Origin: JBPRGG01 sp051418075
Lineage (GTDB): Bacteria; Bacteroidota; Bacteroidia; Cytophagales; Cyclobacteriaceae
DNA: 64,000 nucleotides
NCBI GenBank assembly: GCA_051418075.1
Contig: JBPRGG010000111.1
Span: forward strand, 1 to 64,000
Direction: 5' to 3'
Shown: positions 44,658-55,000 of the stretch, piece after piece
How positions within the stretch are numbered: the stretch's first letter is position 1
Layout of the letters: every line of letters begins with the position of its first letter
Position numbers and translations under genes: made by a program
The notes under the pieces: generated by a model
Database searches by the model: none
Seen by the model: the letters and a program-made list of their open reading frames with translations, nothing else
What the model was told of the DNA's origin: nothing

Positions 44658-45452
44658 TCAACCATTTTCAATCCATCCGGGCTTTCTTTTCTCCAGGAAA
44701 GCAGCCATACCCTCCTGCCCTTCTGCTGAAGCACGGATTTGGGCGATCATTGCTGCTGTTTTGGCACCCGCTTCTTTTAAATCCCAATGATTATTCACCT
44801 GGTCCAGTAAATGCTTGCATTGGGTGATAGCAACCGGACCGGAAGTCAAAAGCTGATCAGTCAGTTCGTTTAGAAAACGTTCCAGGTCAGACTCAGGCAA
44901 GGCATGATTGATCAACCCATATTTTTCAGCCTCATGGCCTTTAATCCTTCTGCCGGTCAGCATCAGTTCTCTGGAAGGAAATTCTCCTACACGCTTGACC
45001 AGGTAAGGAGATATACAGGCCGGCACAATGCCGATTTTGACTTCACTTAAAGAAAAGATGGTGTTTTCCTCAGCCAGAGCAATGTCACAGGCAGCCAGTA
45101 AACCATTGGCTCCTCCAATGGCAGCGCCATGTACCATTGCGATGGTAGGCTTGGGACAACTATAGATCTCATAAAAACAGCGGGATAAATTCAGGCTTTC
45201 CTGTAAATTTTGCTGGTCTGAATAATTCACGACATTCCGCATCCAGTTAAGATCAGCCCCGGCACAAAATGATTTACCCCTACCCCTCAAAACGATCACC
45301 CGCACTTGTTCCTGCTGTTTAAGCTGGCCAAATGCCTCAATCAACTCCAGGATCATGATTTCATTAAAAGCATTCCTGATCTCCGGACGGTTGAGCCATA
45401 TGGTAAATATCCTTTCCTTTTGTTCTATTTCAATGGTTTCAAATTGTTGCAT
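44658..45452 (-). CDS. Enoyl-CoA hydratase family, probable methylglutaconyl-CoA hydratase
   Basis: 264 residues, crotonase fold. The oxyanion-hole segments are GKSFCAGADLNWMRNV and HGAAIGGANGLLAACDIALA. The acid Glu is in FSLSEVKIGIVPACISPYLV, the form seen in LiuC/AtuE-type hydratases rather than general enoyl-CoA hydratases. Predicted to hydrate 3-methylglutaconyl-CoA (leucine) or isohexenylglutaconyl-CoA (terpenes). Six bases separate its ATG from the carboxylase stop, so translation is coupled in the operon. Confidence 0.91.
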   Translation of the reverse strand: MQQFETIEIEQKERIFTIWLNRPEIRNAFNEIMILELIEAFGQLKQQEQVRVIVLRGRGKSFCAGADLNWMRNVVNYSDQQNLQESLNLSRCFYEIYSCPKPTIAMVHGAAIGGANGLLAACDIALAEENTIFSLSEVKIGIVPACISPYLVKRVGEFPSRELMLTGRRIKGHEAEKYGLINHALPESDLERFLNELTDQLLTSGPVAITQCKHLLDQVNNHWDLKEAGAKTAAMIAQIRASAEGQEGMAAFLEKRKPGWIENG

Positions 45453-45458
45453 AAATCC

Positions 45459-47066
45459 TTACATTCTGAATACTCCAAATTTGGTATCTGTTATAGGTTT
45501 GTTAAAGGTAAGGCTCAGACACTGGGCCAGCACCTTTCGGGTATCTGCCGGATCAATAATGCCATCATCCCATAAACGGGCGGTACTGTAATAGCATGAA
45601 CCTTCTTCCTGGTATTGTTTTAGTATCTCATTTTTTAACTTTTGCTGCTCCGGCTCAGCCAGCTTTCTACCCTTCTTTTTCAGCTGTTCATTTTTAACAG
45701 TGACCAATACATTGGCAGCCTGCTGCCCACCCATAACCGATATTTTAGCATTAGGCCACATAAACAAGAAATTAGGATCATATCCACGTCCGGCCATGGC
45801 ATAATTTCCGGCTCCGAAAGATCCTCCGAATACAACGGTTATTTTAGGTACCTGGGTGTTGGCCACCGCATGGATCATTTTTGCCCCATCCTTGGCGATA
45901 CCACCTTGTTCATATCTTTTCCCTACCATGAACCCGGTAATATTTTGCAGGAAAATCAGGGGAATCTTCCGGGTGGAACATAATTCTATGAAATGAGCTC
46001 CCTTTAAGGCAGACTCAGAAAAAAGGATACCATTGTTAGCAATAATCCCTACCGGAAAGCCTTGTATTCGGGCAAATCCAGTGATCAGGGTCTTCCCATA
46101 TCTTTCCTTAAACTCTTGAAAATCACTGCCATCTACAATGCGGGCAATGATTTCCCTGGCATCTACCACTCTGCGTGCATCCTGAGGCAACACACCATAT
46201 AATTCATGGGCCGGATATTTAGGTTCCTTCACTTTACTGATCGGATATGGGTATTCCTTGGTTTGAGGTATCTTGTCGAATATATGGCGGCAGATCTGCA
46301 AAGCATGTTGATCATTTTCGGCCAGGTAATCAGCTACTCCCGAAATGGCCGTATGCATTTCGGCCCCGCCCAGATCTTCTGCTGTAACATCTTCACCGGT
46401 AGCGGCTTTCACCAGGGGAGGTCCTCCAATAAAGATGGTTCCTTGATTTTTAACCATGATCACTTCATCACTCATAGCTGGTACATAAGCACCTCCGGCT
46501 GTGCAGGAGCCCATTACCACGGCAATTTGAGGTAAACCCAGGGCAGACATCCGGGCCTGATAATAAAAAAATCGTCCAAAATGGAACCGGTCAGCAAAAA
46601 CTTTGGATTGATCTGGCAGGAACACGCCACCGCTATCAACCAGGTAAATACAGGGCAGGTAATTCTGTAATGCAATTTCCTGGGCTCTCAGGTGCTTTTT
46701 GATGGTAAGATCCATATAAGTACCTCCCTTTACAGTGGCATCATTGGCAATTATCACCACCTCTTTACCCTGCACCCGGGCCAGCCCGGTCACAATCCCG
46801 GCAGAAGGGAAACTGTTTTCTTTCACACCAAAGGCGGCCAGAGGCGAAAGTTCCAGGAATGAGCTATCCTTATCTATCAATAATTGAATACGGTCTCTGG
46901 CAGTTAATTTACCGCGTTTTTGATGCCTGATTACTGAATCATCATTTTGCCTATCCATCACCTGAGAAAGGTGACTTTGGTAGGTATCCAGGTATTTTTG
47001 ATAATGCGCTTTGTTGCTTTTAAATTCCTCAGACCGAGGATCTATTTTTGATCTTAATTCTGACAC
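45459..47066 (-). CDS. Acyl-CoA carboxylase carboxyltransferase (beta) subunit
   Basis: 535 residues, matching methylcrotonyl- and geranyl-CoA carboxylase beta subunits. The N-terminal domain has [15 protein letters not shown], and oxyanion/acyl-CoA motifs are seen in [20 protein letters not shown] and [38 protein letters not shown] is typical of the MCC-beta branch. It transfers CO2 from biotin to a branched enoyl-CoA. First gene of the operon; the biotin-carrying alpha subunit is not in the operon or the window. The start codon is GTG at 47066. Confidence 0.93.
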   Translation of the reverse strand: MSELRSKIDPRSEEFKSNKAHYQKYLDTYQSHLSQVMDRQNDDSVIRHQKRGKLTARDRIQLLIDKDSSFLELSPLAAFGVKENSFPSAGIVTGLARVQGKEVVIIANDATVKGGTYMDLTIKKHLRAQEIALQNYLPCIYLVDSGGVFLPDQSKVFADRFHFGRFFYYQARMSALGLPQIAVVMGSCTAGGAYVPAMSDEVIMVKNQGTIFIGGPPLVKAATGEDVTAEDLGGAEMHTAISGVADYLAENDQHALQICRHIFDKIPQTKEYPYPISKVKEPKYPAHELYGVLPQDARRVVDAREIIARIVDGSDFQEFKERYGKTLITGFARIQGFPVGIIANNGILFSESALKGAHFIELCSTRKIPLIFLQNITGFMVGKRYEQGGIAKDGAKMIHAVANTQVPKITVVFGGSFGAGNYAMAGRGYDPNFLFMWPNAKISVMGGQQAANVLVTVKNEQLKKKGRKLAEPEQQKLKNEILKQYQEEGSCYYSTARLWDDGIIDPADTRKVLAQCLSLTFNKPITDTKFGVFRM

Positions 47067-47279
47067 AGACTACATTTGAAGGTTATTGTTTAAAACTTAA
47101 TTTCAGGGTGGAATGTTAGAACAATTGTAAAATTTGTAAGTTTCAATATTGCCCGGGGAACTCATTTCACCATCTCAACCAGAAACCGATCAGGTAATCA
47201 TTTAATTAAGCATAGCTGAAAGGAATGGAAATCCGGAAGTAATTTCCTGGTCAGGTATTATACAACCATTTAGGTCTGG

Positions 47280-47849
47280 TTATTTATCTTTTTCTCCCAC
47301 TCTCCAGAAATAGACTGTATGCATAAATCCGCTGGGAGTCATGATTCGTTCCATTTTATCTGGGGTCCAGTCACCCATATTGTAATTGTGGGAAACAACT
47401 CTGGTACCGGCAGGCATTTTCTTTATTTGTGGTCGAAGGCTTAAATTAACAGAAGGCAATAAATACAAAGCCAGCACGGTAGCTTCACTAAAATCTGTTT
47501 CAAAAAGATCACCTTCAATGAAAGTTACCTTATCAGTCACCTCTGCCTTTTCAGCATTGGCTTGGGCTTCTTTTATCCGTTCCGGATTTATATCCACCCC
47601 CACCCCCCGGGCTCCGTATTTTAAGGCAGCTGTAATCAGAATTCTGCCATCACCGCATCCAAGATCGTAGATCACATCTTCCGCTGTTATTTCAGCCATG
47701 TCCAGCATCAGGGTTACAACTTTTTCATTAGTTGGAACATAAGGCACATCAAACCGTACCAAATCCTCTTCCTGAGCTTTTAATTGATGAAAAGAAAAAA
47801 TACTAATAGTGATTAACAGCCAAACACATTTAATAGCTTTCATGCTCAA
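47280..47849 (-). CDS. Class I SAM-dependent methyltransferase with signal peptide
   Basis: 189 residues. Residues 1-25 form a Sec-type signal peptide (basic start, hydrophobic core, cleavage near QLKAQ). The methyltransferase fold follows: VIYDLGCGDGRI (motif I, SAM loop), GVGVDINPERI (acidic strand 2) and VTFIEGDLFETDF. The family is often annotated as a DOT1-like or small methyltransferase. SAM is not known to be supplied in the periplasm, so export is puzzling; the N-terminus may instead be a membrane anchor with the domain inside. A start at the second Met (47843) is equally possible. Confidence 0.85.
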   Translation of the reverse strand: MSMKAIKCVWLLITISIFSFHQLKAQEEDLVRFDVPYVPTNEKVVTLMLDMAEITAEDVIYDLGCGDGRILITAALKYGARGVGVDINPERIKEAQANAEKAEVTDKVTFIEGDLFETDFSEATVLALYLLPSVNLSLRPQIKKMPAGTRVVSHNYNMGDWTPDKMERIMTPSGFMHTVYFWRVGEKDK

Positions 47850-48243
47850 TGTATTTTATTGAAATATTCTGATCAAGACCTACAATTTTATAAAGTAGAA
47901 AAAGTAAATTTTTTATTAAACTTTTATTAAACCAATAAGTTTCAGTTATTTTAAATGTTTCCATTCAGGGTATTCATCAATAAATTACCAGACAATTTTT
48001 GAGAAACATTTAATGGACAAAACACTTTCAAATAGTATTTAAAATAGGTAATGATAAAGTATGGGAAATTAAATCATTGAATTATTTATAAATACATATT
48101 TTTTTACTATCTTAATCAAAATAAAAAAGAGCGGGCTTAAGGTAAATATTTTCAAAATCTTACGATATTTGCTCCCTTAGAAATAAAAAGGGAACTTATT
48201 TATTAAAAATTTGTTAGTGTAATTTGACCAAAAAAGTTGAGGT
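47850..48243. other. 395-bp AT-rich intergenic region
   Basis: No gene found on either strand. The DNA is very AT-rich. A more GC-rich stretch (48125-48190) contains GCTCCCTTAG and AAAAGGGAAC, which could form a weak stem upstream of the small helical protein gene at 48244. No TAnnTTTG box was found at a good distance. It probably holds divergent promoters for the two flanking genes. Confidence 0.5.
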
Positions 48244-48636
48244 ATGAAAATTGAATTATTAGCCTTGCTTGACCTTATACAGGTATTAATCCAAAATAAA
48301 AGGTTTAAGCAGCTGCAAGATTCAGCTATACAACTTAATCTAAAAAAGTATTCAGGTATTCAGATCGTGAACCTGATCAAAGCTGAAATTGATAAAGAAA
48401 ATTTTGGCCATGCCCTGGAACTGGTAGAAAATTACAGGGTATTGTGTAAAGAACTGCTGGTCATCTATAATTCATTGGTCAGAGATTATGATCGTTTGAA
48501 AGATGACAATTTTAAAAAAGACATTGTAGAAATCTTAAATGAAAAATATGGGGTTAGTAAAATGAAGGACATTCTCCAATTGCTCGAATTGAAAGCAATT
48601 TTATTGGATAAAGAATTTGCTCCTTCTCAAAGGTAA
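48244..48636 (+). CDS. Small all-helical protein of unknown function
   Basis: 130 residues, no signal peptide, Leu/Lys/Asp-rich with predicted long helices throughout (LLALLDLIQVLIQNKRFKQL, then ALELVENYRVLCKELLVIYN). One Cys. It is a single-gene unit with a long AT-rich leader and its own strong terminator. The composition suggests a helical bundle, perhaps an adaptor or TPR-like fragment, but I recognise no family. Confidence 0.7.
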   Translation: MKIELLALLDLIQVLIQNKRFKQLQDSAIQLNLKKYSGIQIVNLIKAEIDKENFGHALELVENYRVLCKELLVIYNSLVRDYDRLKDDNFKKDIVEILNEKYGVSKMKDILQLLELKAILLDKEFAPSQR

Positions 48637-48660
48637 AAGTTTTTTTCAGAAATTAATCAA

Positions 48661-48688
48661 AGCGCAGTGTATCCACTGCGCTTTTTTT
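48661..48688. terminator. Strong intrinsic terminator
   Basis: AGCGCAGTG (48661-48669) and CACTGCGCT (48674-48682) form a perfect 9-bp GC-rich stem with a TATC loop, followed by TTTTTTT on the plus strand and by AA/TT flanks that lengthen the stem. It ends the helical-protein transcript and, in reverse, may shield the convergent amidohydrolase gene. Confidence 0.88.
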
Positions 48689-48690
48689 GA

Positions 48691-49530
48691 TTAATCCGGA
48701 TCAGGCTTGATTTGGTAAAACTGCATGCAATTATTTCCCCAAACATTATCCGATTCAGACAATTCTAATTTTTGCAGAAAATTTGCTATTAATTCCACCA
48801 CCTGAGAATAATCCCCTGCCAGATTACAGACAGGCCAGTCACTGCCAAACATTAATCGGTCTTTGCCAAAACAGGAAAAGACCAGGGAAAGGTAATATTC
48901 AAAATCCGGGGTATCCCACCGGCTCCAATCTGCTTCAGTGATCATGCCGGAAAGCTTACAATATACATTTTCATGGGATGCCAGTTTTTCCAATTGCTTT
49001 CCCCAGGGTTGATGCACCTGGTTTTTAATATCCGGTTTGGCCATATGATCCAGCACAAATCTTTGCCGGGGAAAATTTGATACCAGTTTTTCTGCAATAG
49101 GTAATTGCCGGGGTAAAATCAACAGGTCGTAAGTCAAACCAGCTGTCTGTAATTGACTAACACCCCGCTGAAAGGAATCACGTAACATAAAATAATCATC
49201 TTTTTCATCCTGGATCACATGTCTGACACCAACCAATTTTGGATGACGGAATTGTTGTATCTGTTTCAGCAAATGATCAGAATTAAGATCAAACCAACCC
49301 ACCACTCCCTTGATGAAGTCATATTGATCCGCCCATTTCAGAATCCATTCAGTCTCTTCCAATGACTGCCGGGCCTGGATCAATATACTTCCCTGCATTC
49401 CCTCCTGCCCAAGAACTGACTTAAATTCCTCCGGTAAAAAATCCCGTTTAAGGACAGTCAAATCTTCATTGATCCAGTCATATTCAGAAGCTTTATAAAC
49501 CCAGAAATGTTGATGCGCATCTATTTTCAT
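48691..49530 (-). CDS. Amidohydrolase-family lactonase (L-fuconolactonase-like)
   Basis: 279 residues in a metal-dependent TIM barrel. MKIDAHQHFW carries the first metal His pair, FVLDHMAKPDIK is the mid-barrel His motif, and LMFGSDWPVCN is the C-terminal Asp motif of the fuconolactonase / 2-pyrone-4,6-dicarboxylate lactonase branch. It probably hydrolyses a sugar lactone in the cytoplasm, for example fuconolactone or rhamnonolactone. No fucose operon adjoins it, so the substrate is a guess. Confidence 0.9.
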   Translation of the reverse strand: MKIDAHQHFWVYKASEYDWINEDLTVLKRDFLPEEFKSVLGQEGMQGSILIQARQSLEETEWILKWADQYDFIKGVVGWFDLNSDHLLKQIQQFRHPKLVGVRHVIQDEKDDYFMLRDSFQRGVSQLQTAGLTYDLLILPRQLPIAEKLVSNFPRQRFVLDHMAKPDIKNQVHQPWGKQLEKLASHENVYCKLSGMITEADWSRWDTPDFEYYLSLVFSCFGKDRLMFGSDWPVCNLAGDYSQVVELIANFLQKLELSESDNVWGNNCMQFYQIKPDPD

Positions 49531-49739
49531 GGCGGTACTATTTTAGTATCACTACATTAAAGGTAAGCATTCAGACAGAAAGAATAAAGCAAAATGCTCA
49601 TCCATGAAACCAATCAAGTCCTATGATAACCCTTTTTCAATAAGATTTACTCAATTTTATAAATCTATATTTTATTTTCATAACAAGACATATATTCAAT
49701 TTGTATAAATATTATAAATCAATTATAAAAATTTAATAT

Positions 49740-51764
49740 ATGAAAAAACACTTTATCATATCCTTTTTATACCTTGTTATTTATAGCTTGAATGTAGTGG
49801 CAAAAGTTCCTGATCAGGGACTCTCTCCTTTGGACGTAGCTAAATTAAAGACGGTCAGTGATGTGATCATATCGCCTGACGGAGTTCACCTTCCTTACCT
49901 TTTGAGTGTACCAGCTGATCCATTAAAAGAGAATAAAAGGGCTCACAGTGAATTACATGTTTTTAATACCAGGCAAAACAATTCTACTGCCTATTTTACC
50001 AGAGGAAACATAAACAGTATCTCGTTTCGACCTCAGAAAAACACTGTTTCGTTTTTAGGAAAAACAGGTGATGACCAGGTTACATCCCTTTATGAGGTTT
50101 CTTTAGCCGGAGGTGAGCCTGTAAAGATCTTTGGTTTTAAAACTTCTATTTATGCCTATAGCTGGGCCCCGGATGGTAAAAAAGTAGCCATTATTGCTTC
50201 CCAACCTGATACTACTGAAAAAATTTCTACCCTACCCTATAAGCCGGAAATTTATGAAGAAAATTTGCCCTTTCGCCGGGGATATGTGGTAGATCTTGAT
50301 CAGCAGGAAGTCAATAGAATTCCCTTTGAGGGATATTTTCACAACATATCCTGGAGCCCCGAAGGTTCAAAGATAGCCATCGCCACCTCTGAAACACCAT
50401 TGATAGATGATGAATATATGTTTCAAACCCTGACCATACTTGATGCAGCTAACCTTGATGAAATTGCGGAAATACAGCGTGAAGGGAAATTAGGAGCATT
50501 TAAATTCAGTCCGGATGGAGACCATTTGGCATATATAGGTGGGGCAGACCTTCATGATCCCACTGACGGCCGCTTATTTGTCAGTTCAAGCCAGGGAGGA
50601 AACCCCACCCGGATAAATCCAGGTTACCTGGGTCAGTTTGAAGATTTTAGCTGGAAAAATAACCGAACCATAACTTTTCTGGCCAGTGAAGGGGTGCAAT
50701 CAGTATTAGGTACTGTGAAGGTTGACGGGACCAACTGGAAATACATATTGCAGCCAGAAGGACCAAATCTAAATGATCTGGCCCTGGCAAATAATGGAGA
50801 TATGGCTTTTACTGGTGAAACAAGCAACCATCCCCAGGAAGTTTACCTGATGAAATCTACGGAAGACCGGCCCAATCAGATTACCAATCATAACACCTGG
50901 CTGAAACAGGAAAAACTGGGTAAACAGGAAGTAATTGAGTATGAGGCCCGTGATGGTATAAGTATTCAGGGTATTTTGATCTATCCATTGGATTATCAGG
51001 CAGGCAACAAATATCCATTGATCACGGTAGTTCATGGGGGTCCGGAGTCCCATTACAATAATGGATGGCTTACCCGCTATAGTACAATAGGGCAAATGGG
51101 AGCCGCGCAGGGATATATGGTATTTTTTCCTAACTACAGGGGAAGTACCGGCCGGGGTGAAGAATTCGCCAAAGTAAGTCAGGGTGACCTGGCAGGTAAA
51201 GAGTTTGATGATATTGTAGATGGCGTGGATTACCTGATCGGGCAAGGATTAGTGGATGAAAGCAAAGTGGGAGTAACAGGTGGATCTTATGGAGGTTATG
51301 CCACTGGCTGGATGGCCACCAAATATACTGACCGGTTTGCTGCCGGTGTCATGTTTGTGGGAATCAGTAACAATATCAGTAAGTGGGGTACCGGAGATAT
51401 TCCGGAGGAGTTGTACCTGGTACACGCCCGGAAAAGGATTTGGGAAGATTATCAGTTTTTTCTGGAGAGAAGTCCCATCTTCTATGCCGGAAAAGCCAAT
51501 ACGCCGCTATTGATTATGGCGGGGGCCGAAGATACACGGGTTCATCCCAGCCAGTCCATCGAATTATACAGACATGTCAAAACCAGGACTGACACACCAG
51601 TTAGGCTGGTACTTTATCCCGGTGAGGGTCATGGCAATACCAAAGCCACCGCCCGTCTGGACTACAGTTTAAGACAGCTAAGGTGGTTTAATAAATACTT
51701 AAAAAATGAACCGGTAGATTTGGACAGCCCAATAAGCCTGGAAGTTTTGGAAAGGGAAAGCTAA
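49740..51764 (+). CDS. Prolyl oligopeptidase-family serine peptidase (S9)
   Basis: 674 residues with a Sec signal peptide (1-21). The N-terminal beta-propeller (about 25-400) has recurring SPDG/SPEG turns (IISPDGVHLP, SWAPDGKKVAI, FKFSPDGDHLAYI). The C-terminal alpha/beta hydrolase domain has the triad Ser516 (GGSYGGY), Asp598 (AGAEDTRV) and His631 (GEGHGN). This fits periplasmic dipeptidyl or acylaminoacyl peptidases of the S9C type that cut peptides for nutrition. Single gene. Confidence 0.94.
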   Translation: MKKHFIISFLYLVIYSLNVVAKVPDQGLSPLDVAKLKTVSDVIISPDGVHLPYLLSVPADPLKENKRAHSELHVFNTRQNNSTAYFTRGNINSISFRPQKNTVSFLGKTGDDQVTSLYEVSLAGGEPVKIFGFKTSIYAYSWAPDGKKVAIIASQPDTTEKISTLPYKPEIYEENLPFRRGYVVDLDQQEVNRIPFEGYFHNISWSPEGSKIAIATSETPLIDDEYMFQTLTILDAANLDEIAEIQREGKLGAFKFSPDGDHLAYIGGADLHDPTDGRLFVSSSQGGNPTRINPGYLGQFEDFSWKNNRTITFLASEGVQSVLGTVKVDGTNWKYILQPEGPNLNDLALANNGDMAFTGETSNHPQEVYLMKSTEDRPNQITNHNTWLKQEKLGKQEVIEYEARDGISIQGILIYPLDYQAGNKYPLITVVHGGPESHYNNGWLTRYSTIGQMGAAQGYMVFFPNYRGSTGRGEEFAKVSQGDLAGKEFDDIVDGVDYLIGQGLVDESKVGVTGGSYGGYATGWMATKYTDRFAAGVMFVGISNNISKWGTGDIPEELYLVHARKRIWEDYQFFLERSPIFYAGKANTPLLIMAGAEDTRVHPSQSIELYRHVKTRTDTPVRLVLYPGEGHGNTKATARLDYSLRQLRWFNKYLKNEPVDLDSPISLEVLERES

Positions 51765-52080
51765 ATCTTTACAAAGATTTGGGATATAAGTTTTGGTCTG
51801 CAAAGGCAATAGATTGCAGCTAACCGGGCCTATGAACAACCTGCCTAAGGTGCGCAGATTCGTCAGAAAATGATTCTTTGACCGCTGACGGCCGATTGCC
51901 GTTGAATAATTAATTAATTAAATTAAAGGCAGATTTCATCTTCATGTACGAGGGGTGGTGTGGTCTGCCTTTGGCTAAAAATAAAGTAAGGCCAGCCGGC
52001 CATGACAAAAGATGGAGGAATGCAAAATGTCTAACAGGATGCAGACATTAAATGCTATTATACTATCACATCCAACCCTG
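51765..52080. other. Intergenic region between convergent genes
   Basis: 316 bases without a gene. It contains AAATCTTT/AAAGATTT around the peptidase stop (51763-51780), ACGGCCGATTGCCGT (near 51888-51902), and AAAGGCAGA (51925-51933) paired with TCTGCCTTT (51964-51972) around a 30-base loop. The last could terminate either neighbour. No protein-like reading frame was seen. Confidence 0.5.
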
Positions 52081-55000
52081 CTAAACATATTCTTGCAGGT
52101 ATAAAGTGAACTCCGCCCCCTTATCCGGCTCACTTTTCAATTCAATATCACCCCCATTCCTGATCACCATATTTCTTACGATATGCAATCCCACACCTTT
52201 ACCATCAGCTTTTTTGGTAAATCTTTTAAATGGCCTGAACAGATTATTTTTATATTTCTTAAGATCCAAGCCAATCCCATTATCCGTAAACTTCAGGATC
52301 ACAAAATCGTCCTCTTTTGAACTGGTTATTTTAATATGTAAGGGATGATCATCATGCCTGTATTTTATGGCATTACTAAGCAAATTTCTAAAGATACTTT
52401 CAATATATGGTTTGATGTAACAGATATTCTCCTGGTCAAACTGTGTTTCAATCCGGGGTTGTACCTTTTCAATATCCCGATGTAATTCCTGCAATATTTT
52501 GTTCAAAAGCTGAGGCATATTAATATCTGTGGCTTTTGCTCCTTTTTCATCTGTTTGCTGATTTTCCATGATCTCAATCAATCCCTGAAGGGTGTTTTCC
52601 AGGGTTTCAGTAGTATCTTTTATCTTTGACAGGATTACATGTTTTTCTTCTTCAGTTTTGGCAGATTCATACAGGTTCATGATCAACTTCTGATTGGTAA
52701 TGGGAGAGCGAAGATCATGTGCTACCGTGTAAAAGAAGTTATCCAGGTATTCATTGATCAGGTTCAGCTCTTTATTTTTGGTGAGCAATTCCTGCTCATA
52801 TTTCTTCAGAGGGGTAATATCCCTGGTGATGCTCAACACGGTTGACACCTTTCCATCCTGATCAAACTCCGGCACTAACTTGGATTCAAGATACATTTTG
52901 CCCTGCGGCCGGCTAAATTCAATTGTGAAAATAGTTTCTTCAGCAGTCTCAAATACCTTACTAATGGCTTGATTTGACTCATCCAGATTATCAATCAACC
53001 CCAGTTCCTGATTATCTTTCCCTATAAACTCCTGGGGGGGTAAACCTACCAGCGCTTCCACTACCGGATTAATAAAGGTATGTTTCAGATCCTGATTAAA
53101 CCGGGCAATAATGTCAGGGGTATTTTCCACCAGGCTACGCCATTTATGTTCAGACTGGGCTAGTTCCAACTCTGATTTTTTAAGGGCGGTAATGTCCCGT
53201 GTAATTGACAAAACGGTTTCTACTTTTTGTGTTTCCTGATTTATTTCAGGTACCAGCTTGATATAAAAATAGTAATTTTCACCTTCAACAATAGCTTTAT
53301 TATAAAAATCAAGAGGTTTACCAGTATTAAACACCTGCTCTAATGATTTTATAAATCTTTCGGTGTCTGTCTCTGCAGTGACGTTTAATTCCCTATGGGT
53401 CTTACCCAGAATTTGTTCTCTGCTCAATCCCATTTCCTTTTCCAGGGCTTCATTGACAAAAACATGTCTGTAGTTGTGGTCAAAACGGGCAATTACATCG
53501 GGAGTATTTTCCACCAGGCTTTTCCAGTTGTTTTCAGAGACCCTCAGACTCTCCTGAATATTCTTAAGCTGAGTGATATCAATAAAGGTCATTACCACTC
53601 CTGCAATTTTTTGTTCAGCAGTACGGTAGGGCAACAACCGGAGCAGGTAATAGGTGCCATTTTCATGTCTGAATTCTTTTTCAAGCATTTCATCCTGCTT
53701 CTTGACCCATTCTATATCCAGTTTAATATCGTCATATCCTATATGGTTGGTAAAGTGGTAAACCGGTCGTTCAACATCCGTATCATAAATATTGAACAGT
53801 TCTTTGACATTTGGGGTAATTCGCCTGATGTAGCTGTTTTCATCTAAAAAGATGGTGGCGATCTGAATACTGGCTAGCAAGTTGTCCAGGTCATTATTCA
53901 GGTCAGTGAGCTCATCTATTTTTTCCTGTAATTCAGTGTTTACAATATACAACTCTTCGTTGGCCGACTGTAATTCCTCGTTGGTGCTTTTTAATTCCTC
54001 GTTGGCCGACATCAATTCTTCATTGGAGGATTGAAGTTCTTCATTGGTTTGTTCGGCTTCATTTAAGGTGATCCTTAACTCTTCCCTGGTCACATTCAAT
54101 TCATTTTCCAGTTCATGCAGCCTTTGATCTTTTACTACCTCTTTGATTTTATTATCCTGGTCTTGGGGTAGATGGGAGGATTCCGGGGATAGTCCAGGGA
54201 TAGATTTTCCAAAAACAATAAGGATCTGTGATAAAATGTCCTCATGCCTGACTGCATAAAAAATGAGCGAAATCATTTCAGGATGATCATTGATTCTAAC
54301 CTGAATATTGGGGAAATGAACTTCGTTTTCCTGATCCTGCCTGATTTTTCTAATGCCATTTCTTAAAAAAACCTGCAAATCAGTACCGGACAATTTCATG
54401 ATATTGATCTTATCCATATTTTGGGGTACCATCAGGTAATTGCCTAAAACACCCTGATTATATAATACCTCATTGCGTAAATTAATAAATAAGTAGGATG
54501 GGGCTATTTTATTAATGACTTCCTGTTGAAAAAAATTATCTGCCGAGGCCTTCTGATCGTTCTGGAAAAAAAAAGATCCACCCGATAATTCTTTTTTTGG
54601 TGAACCTGCACCATTATCATTCTGACCTATCTTTTTACGATTTTTATAAACCCGGAATTCCTGACTTTTTTCTATGAAAAAATCAATTTTCTTACCTACT
54701 GACTCATTGGGGCCAATGATCAGATAACCTCCTGAATTTAAAGCCTGGTGAAGATTTTTAAGTATATTTGATTGAGCCGGTTGCTTGAGGTAGATAAACA
54801 AATTGCGACACATTACCATGTCAAGTTTCATCAAAGGGGGGTCTTTAAGCAGATTATGCTGCATAAAGATGATTTTTTTTCTTATTAATTTTTTAACTTC
54901 ATAGAAATCTTCGTGCTTTACAAAATATTTATTTAACCATTCATTTTTTACATCTACCACAATATTGTTCCGGTAGCGACCTACACTGGCAAATTTCAAA

